A program made the translations under genes and the position numbers. Positions 1-12,400 of a stretch of DNA of 64,000 nucleotides are shown piece after piece (the first letter of the stretch is position 1; each line of letters begins with the position of its first letter). The notes under the pieces are model-generated. The model saw only the letters and a list, made by a program, of their open reading frames with translations. It did not search any database and was not told where the DNA came from. This DNA is from Otis tarda (Eukaryota; Chordata; Aves; Otidiformes; Otididae): contig CM048552.1 of NCBI GenBank assembly GCA_026413225.1, forward strand, positions 199,157,553 through 199,221,552, read 5' to 3'.

Positions 1-99
1 AAGCTTAAGTATAAGTAACCTAATTTGATTAACAGACTTTTCTTGGAGACAGTTAAGAAGCAGCCCTACTACTGTTGTTCCAGCACTCAGTCAGCAGCA

Positions 100-255
100 G
101 GGAGCTGGAAGAGGGGGGTGGATGCGGGAAGAGGGGGGAGCTGCCAGACCCCGCGAGTTTTTGCCTCGCAGGCCCGGCGGCTCTGCCCGGCCCGGCCCGG
201 CGCTGTCCAGGGTGCTGCAGCCGCGGCGTGGGAGGGGAGGGGGGCGATCCAAACT
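100..255. promoter_or_regulatory. Small CpG-rich patch at the left edge
   Basis: About 150 bp dense in CpG (CCCGCGAG, GCCCGGCGG, repeated CCCGG, GCCGCGGCG) in otherwise AT-rich DNA, followed by a T run at about 262-275. It looks like a small promoter-associated island or a GC-rich first exon, but I found no gene attached to it in the window. In human, SLN lies on this side of ELMOD1; I could not find its coding exon here, so the assignment is open. Confidence 0.4.
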
Positions 256-360
256 CTCTGGGTTTTTTTTTTTTTTGCACAAGATCAGAAAACTCTTGCT
301 TTCACCCTGGAAGATTCCTTGGTTAGAACTCCGAGGGGCTCAACTGGAAGGCAATTAAGG

Positions 361-3300
361 TGATGATGTTCTTAAAAACATTGGTGCTCATGGCTTTGAG
401 GTTGTCTTTGTGGTTTTTTCCCCCTATGACCTCAAATTTATTGTACAGTCAGACATCAATAGTGAAGACTAGGTTATGCAGGCCTTGTAAGAGTAAAAGT
501 TTTGAAGGAGGAATAAGTCTTTGAGCAGGGAGACTGCGAGTAAGAATAGAAAATCCAAAGAAGGCATTGGCACAATGGTTAGCTCATTATTGTTAGAAAC
601 TGAAAAATGTACCAGGCATTAAACAGAAGAAGCTGCCCCCTCTGCCTGGGAGATCTGACCTTCTGCATTTAGATGTCACTTAATGATCTGATTTCAAGTG
701 TTGCAGAATGATGATGTGATAGCTTTAAACAAGACAAGACAATGTCTTCCATGCTTGGAATGTATATTGAATAACAAAACTTCATCCATGTCAGAAAGGT
801 CTGTGTTATGGTAGCTGAGTTAAGATAGTGACATTCTACCTGGAAGTTTTACTCACCAACTATAAAACAATGCATTTCATTATGAAAGGAAATCCTACCT
901 GTTTTTGGATTTTTTTTTTTTGTTTGTTTGTTTTTGTTTTGGGGGAGAAGACAAGGAAGGAGAGCTTGGGAATTCAGGCTTCTGAAAATTAAAATCTAGA
1001 TTTTCCATGGCACCTCATTTTCCTCAAATGTGATAAGTAGCTGTTTTGTCCATCTAGTGGAATTTTGTGACACTGTAATCCTTCTGATGTGCAAAGCACT
1101 ACTTGTCCAGGCTGGAACATGGCTACTGGGAATCTGCCATACAACAGCAGCTTGCTGAAATACATTGATATTATGTGGGCTTGTTAAAAAAAAAAAAAAA
1201 GCTTTCTCTAAAACACAGCATTTTTTTCCCCATTTCAGTGTTTGTTACAGGTAATTTAATATGAAGAAGATAAATTTATTACAACTGCTTTGATCCTAAG
1301 AACAGTGAGCTGAGGTATCCTGGAGTTAACCCCTGGCAGAATGCAGGACAGATGTAAAAGTCCCACTGCCCGTGCAGGTAATGCATCACTCGGCAGTTCC
1401 CAGCTGCCTGTGGGTGTTTCTGACTCATCTTTTTTTAGATCGGTACATATTCTTATAAACATTTTTGCTATATGCTTATCTCCCTCTCTGAAGTTCAGGC
1501 ATTTGATATTAGGGTTATATTATTGATTGCATTATCAGTAGCATCACAGGTGACCTCACCCAAATGGCATAGGCTGCACTGCCTCCCACGATGCTCTCCT
1601 CCAAAGGCAATTCTCTCTCCAGGAAGAAGGGAGTCTCTAACTCCCATCATTCAAAAGTTTAGGAGCTGTCATTGTTGTACCTGAAAAATAACAAAATAGA
1701 ACTGTGGCATAGAAGTTAACTACCATTATGTATGAGGCTCATGGGTAGTGATTATAGACATCCATAATAAATTTAAGAGGATCACAAAAGATACTGTTGA
1801 TAGACAGCAATGCTTAATTTACATTTAGAAGTGCAAATTAAGAATATAGAATAAAACATTGAAGTGTCAGCATCGCTTTCTATGACTTGCAGTTCAGACA
1901 GCTCAAAAATGATTTGAGCTGCTGCAGGTTCCCAAATGCTCTGCACAACCTCTCTAGAACTTTTGGATCTCTATTGGAATTAGAAATAAGTTTAGTGCTC
2001 CGAAAGCGCTGATATTTCTACATGATAAGAAAGTAACTGACTGGCTTTTCAAATTGTCTCCCAAGATATGAGTGCTTAGTCTAGCTTTTAACGCAAGGGC
2101 ACTCATACCGCTGATCAAGGAAGACCCACTCAGTAGACAGCTGATGTTCACATCTCTTCAGATCTGCCTTTTATCCAGCAAACGAAGGAGAGCACCATGC
2201 TGGGATTGTAACTCCTTGCTGGGGCTCAGGGTCCTCTGTTCTTTGCTGTTGCTGAATTCATCTCTTTTGGCCAGATTTGGAGCTGGTGTAAATCTGCACA
2301 GCTTCACAGCAGACACGTATGACTTACACTAGCTGAAGCCTGCCTCAGGCATGGACAAAAAAGAAAATAAATTCTATTTTGTGAGATAGAAGCAGCTAAT
2401 TCCCCCTGGAGAGCGCCTGGTGAGAGTTTGAGGGAGCTTTAGGGGCACAACAACCCCGTGCACTAAATCAGCAGCTGAGCCAGAGAAGCTCTGTGTTCCC
2501 CATGCAGCCACATGCTCGTGCCTCTTTCCCACAGCTCTCATTAAAGGGGCAAAGCTGTTGGAGGCAGCAGCCTTGAGACGGTCAAGCTTAGAGCAACCCT
2601 CTTACCCCTGGTGTCACAGTGGCCCCCTGCAAGCTGGGCCAGCACAGGATGGGAGGAGGGGGCTCACCAGGTCAGCTGGTGCCTGCTCAGACTTCTGATC
2701 CCACATTTCTTCTGCTCTTCCTTGGCCACAGAGCTTTGGAGAGGTGACACCCACATCCTCTGCAAAATGGTTCTCTGCCAAATGTGCGTGACAAAGGGTG
2801 AAAGGAAGAGAAGCTGAAGGGGCCATGGGGGCAGAGATACGGAAACTCAAGGCAAAGCGTGTGTCAGTTGGTTTAAATTCAAACAAACAAGCCCATGTGA
2901 ATGGAAAATGGGGAGAAAGTGAAGAGGCAAATGATAGCATTGTCACAACAGCTTAAAGGAGTGAGACCCTCTGGAGTCAAATCAGCGTCACAAATACCCC
3001 CAGCAGAGAGAGGCAGCAAACTGTATCCTCACGTCTCCTGCATCCTGCCCCTTGGCCCCAGCTGGCACGGGGGCAGCTTCACACGAGGTGAGTGGGCAGG
3101 TTTTGTGGGCTGGATCAGCCTGAGAGGTTGTGTCCTGAGGTGCAGAACACATGCCATTCCCACTGGTAGGACTCAGTTGGCCAAAAAAGGTTTAACCGTT
3201 CCCAGGAGTCAGTCTGCAACTCAGCAGAACTCACACCTGCCTTTGAACAGGCAAGGAGGGCTCATGTGCTTGGGTAGTGTTTGCTTAATGAGTTCTGCCA

Positions 3301-3599
3301 GAAGGATGCCTTGGGTGACAAAAGCTAAGGGGCTGAGCTGGTTTACTGCTTTTGAGGATTTGGTACTGGTTTCGCTGGGTGTACGCACTGCTATGGTGAG
3401 ATGGGCACTGCACGGGTGCTTTGCTGGATGGATTAAAAGGAATCTGCTCACAACAAAGCACATCACCAGGAAAAAGACAGAGTACTCAGCTGTCAGATGC
3501 CTTTGACACATGTGACCATGCTTACTTTCCCAAATTTGGTCTCCCCTTAGTTTCTGAGACTGTACTGTCCTGCCTCCCACCTTTCTGATCATTACTGCC
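361..3599. other. Intergenic, no gene recognised
   Basis: AT-rich up to about 2400, with T/G-rich and A-run simple sequence near 910-943 and 1186-1200. From 2400 to 3600 it is moderately GC-richer and holds a 201-codon plus-strand open frame (2901-3506) with no recognisable domain. An exon-like pair of splice signals lies at 3062-3087. I searched this stretch for the short sarcolipin reading frame and did not find it. Confidence 0.6.
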
Positions 3600-4600
3600 A
3601 CTTCCAGCTGGCTACCGGTCACAAGTGGTGTTCCCCAGGGGTCGGTGCTGGGGCCTGTCCTCTTCAATATCTTTATTGATGATCTGGATGAGGGCATTGA
3701 GTGCACCCTCAGTAAGTTTGCAGATGACACCAAATTGGCTGGGAGTGTGGATCTGGCTGGGGGTAGCGAGGCCCTACAGAGGGATCTGGACAGGCTGGAG
3801 AGCTGGGCTGAAGCCAATGGGATGAGGTTCAACAAGACCAAATGCCGAGTCCTGCCCTTCGGCCACAACAACCCCATGCAGCGCTATAGGCTTGGGGCGG
3901 AGTGGCTGGAAGACTGTGTGGAGGAAACAGACCTGGGGGTACTGATTGATGCTCGGCTGAGCATGAGCCGACAGTGTGCCCGGGTGGCCAAGAAGGCCAA
4001 CAGCATCCTGGCTTGCATCAAAACCAGTGTTACTAGCAGGAACAGGGAGGTAATTGTCCCCCTGTACTCGGCACTGGTGAGGCCGCACCTCGAGTACTGT
4101 GTTCAGTTTTGGGCCCCTCACTGCAAGAAAGACATTGAGGCCCTGGAACGCGTTCAGAGGAGGGCTACGAAGCTGGTGAGGGGTCTGGAGCACAGGCCTT
4201 ATGAGGAGCGGCTGAGGGAGCTGGGATTGTTCAGTCTGGAGAAGAGGAGGCTCAGGGGAGACCTTATAGCTCTCTATAACTTCCTGAAGGGAGGTTGTAG
4301 TGAGCTAGGGGTCGGCCTTTTCTCTCGTGTAGACAGTGATAGAACTAGAGGCAATGGTTTCAAGCTGCGCCAGGGGAGATTCAGGCTGGACATTAGGAAA
4401 TATTACTTCTCGGAAAGGGTAGTCAGGCGCTGGAATGCACTGCCCAGGGAGGTGGTGGAGTCACCGACCATGGGGGTGTTCAAGAAACGTTTGGATGTTG
4501 TGTTGAGGGATGTGATTTAGCTGCGAAGTATTGGTGATGGTTGGACTGGATGATCTTTTAGGTCTTTTCCAATCTTGATAATTCTGTGATAATTCTGTGA
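3600..4600 (+). mobile_element. CR1 LINE, 5'-truncated, with open ORF2 C-terminal part
   Basis: The 3' kilobase of a CR1 non-LTR retrotransposon. The frame is open from about 3610 to the TAG at 4518-4520. It encodes the reverse-transcriptase stretch [20 protein letters not shown] and the catalytic box FADDTK, then the CR1 C-terminal region ([15 protein letters not shown], ending VVLRDVI). The endonuclease and upstream RT blocks are missing, so it cannot move by itself. The 3' end carries two ATTCTGTGA-type octamer repeats ending at 4600, as expected for CR1. About 300 codons without a stop point to a fairly young insertion. Typical of bird and reptile genomes. Confidence 0.95.
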
Positions 4601-7600
4601 CAAGTCCATTGGCTGGGTTTTTCACATGTACCTTTCTTGCAATTGGGAAAAATTGCCCAGAAACATACAAGAAGCTTCCTCCTGTCCCTTTCTCTGTCTC
4701 CTCTTGTGCTGCTCTGCTTTTCTGAGCTGCCAGCTGTGGTGATGGGTGTTGACCCCATGCTCCCCTGTCTTGCTCACCTCCCTTGTTCAAGGCTGTGAGC
4801 TCTTTGGGGCACAGACCACCTTTAGTCACACGTTTTCGCAGTCCTTCAACACAGCGGAGCCCAGGTCTAGGAACACAGCAACACAAGGAACAAACCCTCT
4901 GCCCTTCCCCATAGCTCATTCTGATCTAAGCTGCTGTACCCTGTTCTTGCTTGGAGGTTTTACAGCTAAATCTCTTTTTCTAATTATAGTTCTTCATAAA
5001 GAAGAACAGTTTCCTTTACTAGAATAAGAAATGACCTGATTTCTATGTGTGCTGCTCACAGGGGAAAGCACAAAGCCAGTCCTACTGTATTCCTGCATGA
5101 TCTTGTAGGAAGACTCCTGTCTAGTCTTTGGCAAGTTTTACAGAAAACCTGCACTGCCACAAACCAGGGAAAACAATGAATAATTCATTTTCTTATCTGT
5201 TTCAGGATTGTTTTCTGCAAAACATCTGTGTTAATAATTCATGTGATTTTAGCTGCACCATGCTGCAGATACAAGTGTACAGAGGAAGAGCCATACTGGT
5301 TTTCTCTGTGTAGCCTGAAAGATTCATTAGTGCAAAATTCCAGCTCACATTGGACCAAATTCCAAGTGAGGAGCGAGAGGTGAAAGGCAAGGCAGTTAGC
5401 AAGACACAAAGGAAGCAGAACCGTTCTCTGCAAATCAGAGATTGTGAGTCTCATTCACATGATTCCAAAATGCTCATATGTTGACAATGTCAAGCTTGTC
5501 AAGAGCCAACTGGGAGACAGAGATGCATATGCAGAGTTCCTGTATTTCCCAATAGTATGTACAGAGTTCCCCTATCTGCACTTGCCAGACACATGAACTT
5601 GGACTGATTCTTCCTTCAATCAGATCCAAGGGGCAGAGCTGCAGACTGAGGTTTCCTCTAGAGCTCATCCAGGAATGACTCCGATCTGCAAGACCCCGCT
5701 AGTGGATAACCCTCCAGTGTCGGCCGGCCCCTGTGGAAGGGTCAAAATCCACAGGTCACATTACCACAAAAAGGGACAGGTCAGCAAATGAAATGTTAAA
5801 AGCTAACTATAACCCATGAAGGGCAGGATTAGGAAGGAAAGGATGATACCAACTGAATAAAGGAAACCAGTGTGTGCATTGTGCTGCCACTAATTCTTTG
5901 GGTCAGGAGCAGCAGATCTGGATTCATTAACCCCAGCATCAGCACTCTGTTCACATACCTCCTACTCCACCTGACAGCTGAAAATTCTCCATTTTGCAGC
6001 AAAGCACTTCAGCCAGCACTGCTAAGCCATCGCTACCTGGCTGTGCTGCCCAGGGCACACAGCACAGACCACACAGCAGGTGCAGGTGCTTTTAAAGATT
6101 GCTCTTCCATTAAGGAGGACAATGGATTAATCCCCTTCACCCTCTACATGACAGGCAAATTTCCAGCCTAGCTTCACTGCTGCTCCAGGAAACAGCCAGG
6201 AGATCCAGTTCTCCAAGACAAACTGCATAGATAAGATGGAACTTTCTTTGCTTCTAAAAATAGTGCATAGAAACACCACCACCAGCAGCATTGAGCAAGC
6301 ACCTTCCAAAACAGCCAGTAAGAACCACAGCAAAAATAAACATCCCTTCCCCAAAGTGAGAAAAAAAGCTACAAGTGAAAAAGTGCCGGGAAGGCGGAAT
6401 AGCAATTGCTCTCCTGGCTGTAATCAAAACCCCAGGGGCTGATCCTGCCGGCACTCACAGCCATAGATGCTGGTGGAGCACCGAGCTTACTGAAGACAAA
6501 TCTGTGCCCACCTACACTGTTGAAGGAGCACTGGCAACAACTTAAATTCACATGAGCCAGGATGAGGATGCACTGCGGTACAGGCAGTGACTGAATCTGT
6601 AACATACAGAAATACAGGCCATCCCTGTATAATTTTGCGAACAGGGATGATGTTTTCCCAGCAGCAGGCATCCGGCAGCTTCACGGGAACCTCCGGGAGC
6701 GGAGATGTCAGGTGAAGCGCAGCAACCATAAGGCTGTGGGAACTTTTTCAAAAGATTCAACGTAAATCTCCTCTACTCTTAACTAAACCAAAACCTGCAC
6801 CCTGCAGCGAGTATAAACATTGATTCTACTTTCCTAAAACAACCTTTTGCACACTTATTTTTTTGCTGCTGCTTTCATTTTCTCCTCCCTAGAAAAAGTC
6901 ATATCCCGTTCCTCACAGGTCAGTTTGGAGAGGTATCAGTGACAGTGTAAACTCTATTTTTTTTAAAGAAAACTTTAGGTTTGCATCATGGTAAGAGGCC
7001 ACTCCTGGGGAAGAAGGAAGGCAGTGCCAGACCCACAGCAGCGCACTGACAGTTTGGCAGTCACCAGGGACATGCTCTGCTCCAGGTTCAACAAGGGTGT
7101 TGAGAGCAAAGATGTCCCAGGCCAAAGCTGAAGCACGAGTGGGCTGTACAGTAATATCTGTAGGCACCAGCATGCAGGGGCTCCACGGGAGAAGGAATTT
7201 CACAATTATCTTCATTAAATCCACCTCCCTGCAAGACAGGAAAACAATAAACCAAAGCAGCTAGATTACAGTGACACAATCTGACACAGAGCCAGGTGAC
7301 ATTTTCTGATTTTATTTGAAGTTGACACCTTGAGACAAGGCGTAACAACTGAGAGGCTCACACCAGTAAGAAGGTAGCAGGCACCTTCATGCCTCCCTCC
7401 ACCCTAGCTCCATGAACTCCAATGCACAACATTGAAAATAAACCAGCGTGGCCTAAAAGAATTGCAGAAGGTATTTAAGTCAGAGTAGGACAAGGAAAGA
7501 AAGCGAGAGATTCAAGATTTGAAACAATGAAAACTGTTGCTAGAAATTTATTTTAGAAGCTTCAAGAAGGATGCAAAGAAGTCCTTAATATCTAATGATT

Positions 7601-8089
7601 ATAAATAACCACTTTCTAAAATCAATGATAGTAAGTTAAATGTGCAGTTTTTAATCCCTTGTATTTTCATGCAAAATACACAATAGTTAATATTTCCAGC
7701 TCTGTATTTCCAAATTCATTGGAGAAGACTATTATTGCAACACCCACAGAGTTTCGCTGATTAACTCAGCAATAAGTACAAGTTCCAGGCCTGCAGAGAA
7801 GTCCTGATCGTCACCTCAGATTTGATGAAAGAAATGAGGGCTTAAGCCCAAAAAGGAGTTTCCCAGCAAATGTAGCCACTCCCATTGCTTTATTTTTTCA
7901 CTTAAGTGATGGCCCAAGCCTTAAGCAGAAATGGTACAAAGAACCTGATCTGAGGACGTACAGATCACTCTTCAGGCTAGGGAAACACCACAACAAAGCT
8001 GTTACATCCCCTTTTACCTGACCCTTTAAAGTAAAATAGCTTTCATCTGTATTACTGCATATCTTAAAAATAAAACCCACAGTGCTTCA
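4601..8089. other. Intergenic, downstream of ELMOD1
   Basis: AT-rich single-copy-looking sequence. Several short open frames on both strands show no recognisable protein. AATAAA copies on the minus strand at 7894-7889 and near 7550 could serve longer ELMOD1 transcripts. No other feature is supported. Confidence 0.6.
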
Positions 8090-9304
8090 GTTTAGAATGA
8101 CATATAATTTATTCATATAATTCACAAGTAGTTGGACACTACTCAATTTAATCTCCATATGCAAGTGATTTACACAAACATATAATACTAAAATTGATTG
8201 CTTAGAAGGTAAAAAATACCATGGGTATGAAATGCCATGGTAGATGCTGTTCAATATACTACACAATCTCAGTGTCAGACACTTTTACTCATTCATATTT
8301 TTAGAAAAAAAAAAAAAAGGCAATTTGCCATTTCAAATTTTTTTTTATAAGTAGTCTGGGAAACTCAAGTGGTTTTGCTCTAAACCTTCTAATCAATTAT
8401 TTCTCCCAGGTCTTCAGAACTGAATTGATAACCAAAGCAACATTTTCAATAGTTCAAAAAATATATACATAGATTTTTGCTCCCCTGAATCCACCAAGCA
8501 CAATGTGACCAAATCATGTTGTCTTCCAACATGCAACACAAAATACTAACCCCTGTATATTCAAAGGAATGTGCAGGAATTTAAACCATGCTTCAGCATG
8601 ACAGTGTTGGTGACACCAGCCTGATGATTTAATTTTTGGCCCCTGCCAGTATCCAGTAGTTGTGAGTATGTTTGCAGTTCCCTGTGAATGTATTAGCATC
8701 ACCAGACCATTTGTGTTAGTCATGCAGCTGCAGAGACTGATTGTAATTCTGCATAAACTCTTTTCACTGAAACTTGTATCTCATAAGCCTCATTAATTCT
8801 GCATTAAGCATATATGGCCGCATGGAAGAAAACTGGACTTTAAACGTGTTTGCCTGCATCAGGTTAAATCACACACATTATCTTCTAGACAAGGTCCAAA
8901 CATGTATTTCGCTTGAAATGCCAGTAGTTATCTTAAAACATACCAAGAAGTTAAAAAGCTTTCACAATACAAGATCCAGCTACTTATTCCACATATACAA
9001 AAACACAGCCAGAGAAATAAATTCAGTTGTCAATGCTGAATTATGAGGAAAGCCTAAAAAAATAGAAAAACTCTGATACCATAATGTAACACTGCATAAT
9101 GCCGCAATATGAGCGCCCATTTAAAATGAGAAATCCCCAACAAGGGAAGCATAAAGGGATCTAGTATGTGTGACCAAAATAAATGAATACTGCACCAAAA
9201 ACATGCATACAATCGCCATGGTCATTCAGTATGCTAGCGGTGGTCTGAACAGTGATCTAACACAAGAATGAGACAGTGTTTCCAAATAAAAACCGAGCCA
9301 GTAA
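8090..9304 (-). other. ELMOD1: ELMOD1 3' UTR (probable extent)
   Basis: Sequence after the stop codon, AT-rich, with no intron signal seen. The first convincing poly(A) signal downstream of the stop is AATAAA at 8113-8108, followed by a GT/T-rich stretch, so cleavage near 8090 gives a UTR of about 1.2 kb. Further AATAAA copies at 7894-7889 and near 7550 could give longer forms. A perfect 8-bp inverted repeat lies at 8217-8242. Confidence 0.6.
8108..8113 (-). terminator. ELMOD1: Candidate ELMOD1 poly(A) signal AATAAA
   Basis: The canonical hexamer on the minus strand, with a TGTGGGTTTTATTTTT element shortly downstream, which fits a cleavage site at about 8090. Not proven; an alternative hexamer is at 7894-7889. 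Confidence 0.5.
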
Positions 9305-9477
9305 CTACATATTGGTTAAACTTTCTGATGCAGCAAAATGAGGGCACAAAGCCATCTCTGGGTTCTGGAGCTGTTTCAAGATTCGCTTGTGAAATTTCTC
9401 TCTGACACGATTGAACTCCATTATGTCCAGTGGGTCCTCTTCAATCCAGAATTTGTGGAATTCATGCATTAAGTAGC
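9305..9477 (-). CDS. ELMOD1: ELMOD1 coding exon 11 (residues 278-334 and stop)
   Basis: 173 coding nt after acceptor ATTTTTTAG. It encodes YLMHEFHKFWIEEDPLDIM, then the FNRVREKFHKRI helix, and ends ALCPHFAASESLTNM followed by TAG at 9307-9305. The length and C-terminus match the mammalian protein as I recall it. The exon continues into the 3' UTR. Confidence 0.97.
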
Positions 9478-12400
9478 CTAAAAAATAATAAAAAGGAGAA
9501 GTAGAAGAGATAAATACAGCGTGCAAAGATCATATACAAAATTAGAAAGAAACTTGCAATTAACAATTACGATTTACACAGAGAATCCTGGTCACTGAGG
9601 TCTCACACCTCACAACACTATACACGGACAAGGCTAAACCCATTCTGGACAAACCCCAAATTTGATGAATATTATACATTGGCAGAACATCTCACAATAA
9701 ATACAAGAAGTCATTAGTTGTCTTGACATATGAATGCATGGACCAAAACATTAAACTAATAAGCATAAAAGCAGGGGAGGATGCTGCTGATGCAGCTCCA
9801 CCAGCCTTTTGTTTATATTCAAGTTCTGCCTCACAGATATTTCCTCATGGGAACATTGCTTACTCTTCACTAAAAAAGAGCGTACGCATAAGTAGTGTAA
9901 CAGTTACCATCACGTTGTTCTGTATTAACACTTCCTCCTCATGCACAATTTTACCTTGGTGTGCATGACCTTGCTGGAAATGTTGTTTAACGCTTATGCC
10001 TATGATCATCAAAAGATGAAGGATAAGGTGATATACAGAACAACTAGCTTTGGTAAGGTATCCCTGTTATAGCAAGAAACTTGATTCCAAAGTGGATTTA
10101 ATACATAGGCTCTGATGAAGGCATTTACCCTTTCAGTTCTGTCCCATCCTTGGACTCAAAGAGTTTCACTGACAGGAAAAACATTACGTCCAGCACTAGG
10201 ACTTCAATGAACTGGACGCAATCTCTTGATCTCAACTTCCACAGCAGATGAACCACTGAAGTATAATCTTTCATCCCAACACAGCAAAACGTGCAAGTAA
10301 GTTTTATATATTCCAGAAAGTGACGGCATTTGTTGTAAAAAAGGCTTAATTGCTTTTATCCATTTATTTCTATTGTATGACAATTAAAACACACGTACTT
10401 CTAACTTAAATTACAAGGTATATTTGCACAGTCATATTTTTTTTTCTCCCCATCATCAATTTGAGAAACTTAAAACTCCTTTTAAAAAAAGCCACTATAT
10501 AAAATGTAAAACATTGTTAGATCTTCATTCCCCAAGACCCAGGAGATTTCCAAGAGGTAACTTCCACACTTCAGCAGTGACTCTGTTGAGCCATGCCATT
10601 GAGCAATAGCTTCATGCATTACTTGTATTTTCAGAGAAGGCAACAGAGCCCGAGAGCAGTGGGCCAAATGCACTTCTCAGCTTCACATGTGACCCCACGG
10701 CCTGAGGGAGCAGAAGGGTGCAGATGAGCTGAGGTGGTGGATCAGCATTTAGGAGGTCCATGCAGTACAAGCATTGTGTTCCTCTACCAGTCAGGCAGCC
10801 TGGAGGCATTTAATGCAGCCTAATGGTGTCTGCATTTGAAGGAAATTTGAAGGAAGCTTCGGATGACTGAGGTAGGGACAGGAGAGAAACTGCGAGAGCA
10901 TAAGAGCAGAGATTTGTCAGACTCAAGCAGATAATCTCTGGATGAATGGTCCTTGGTCCAGGAAAGTTTGTCTGTTGATGCTTTCTGTACAAGGAAGTCC
11001 ATTTGATAACCTCAAGTTTTTCCTAGGATGGCAGGCAGCATGTTGTAGGAACATCCACCACCTTTAGTGGCCTACTGCTACACCAGAGAGCTGTACAAGT
11101 TCTGTCCCCCTTCAAAAGTTGTAAATGCACGGGTTGTAAAGGGGAAAGCTGTCAAAAATCATCTCTCCCTCTAGTGTTGCCATGATGAACTGGCCATGTT
11201 GGTCAGCAGACACTGGTCCTCAGGCACAGTCCCAGGCTTAGCCAGCAGAACAGTCTCTCCTGCAGCCAAGACTTTGGCAGTGGCAACAAGACATTGTAAA
11301 TGTACTAAACCATGTCTCTGTGCTCTCCCTCCCCGCTCCCAAATTCAGTGATGGGGGATTTTAAACATGGCAAGAAACCAGAATCAAGAAGAGGATATGA
11401 AGATATGGGAGCAAAACCAATCATACGAGACACATCCGTTCACAAGGCCAAGGGTACATCAGGAATTTGGCAAAAAGACAGAGTAATCCTTCCAGTTAAA
11501 AGATGACCTGAAGATGCGTAAGTGGATATTTAGGTAGATACTTAACTGTCTTTTTTTATTTATCAAGCCAACTACCACCAAAGATGAAAGCCTAAACCTA
11601 AACTGCCCAGAGTTCCTACCAGCCAGTCTATCTAGGGCAGCAAGCCAGAAACCATCACAAAAGGGAGAGTCCTGCTGCAGTATATCTGCCCACATTGGAT
11701 TTCGGGTGAATGAGTCTTATTAAATAGCATCTTTAATGAAAGAGATGCACAGGACACTCATATTTTCCATTTATCTAGGTAAGCAATAAGAAAATATTAT
11801 AGCTGGAAAACAAAAAAAAATCTGTTACCTAAACAGTCAAACTTAAGAAAACCCAAAAACAACACCAAAACCAAACTACAAATGGACAAAACCTTCGCAA
11901 TTGTCATAAATGTGGAAAACCATGCATCCTGACTTCCTGTTACCAGTGTTGCTCCCATTGTGCAAGGATGCACAACAAGTCTGTGCTGTAGAAAGGATGC
12001 TCAAAAACAGGGGAAAGGGCTGGGAGGGAGAACGACTGTGCTGAAGGGTGGAGGGTAATGCTTGAATATAGATGCAGATATGTTAAGATAGTTGGAATTA
12101 TGTGGAAGTAATCTCTAGAAGCTCTTTAAAGTAACTTTAATTTCTTATTGTTATTTAAAACCACTGTAAGAAGATAGTAAGGTCACATGTTCAGGCCCTT
12201 GGAGGTTTTTTGTTTGGATTGTTTGTTTGTTTTGTTTGTTTTATCCCCTTGTTTGGTAGTGGCATGCATCACAACTAACAACTAAATCCAAGCATCCTAA
12301 AGACAGGAGAGCAAGATTAGCATGATGGTCTCTGCAGTGTCAGCAAGATACATATAATATATATATATATATATAATATGTATTTTTTTTTAAAGTATAG

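Noticed and set aside
2901..3506. 201-codon plus-strand open frame
   Set aside because: No recognisable domain; composition looks random, and it lies in a GC-raised stretch where long frames are more likely. Not called as a gene.
3221..3877. 218-codon minus-strand open frame
   Set aside because: Partly the antisense shadow of the CR1 reading frame; no similarity recognised.
361..8089. Possible sarcolipin (SLN) coding exon
   Set aside because: I scanned both strands for the family's Met-Trp-Leu-Leu membrane motif and found only out-of-context matches (for example near 1121 and 2507).
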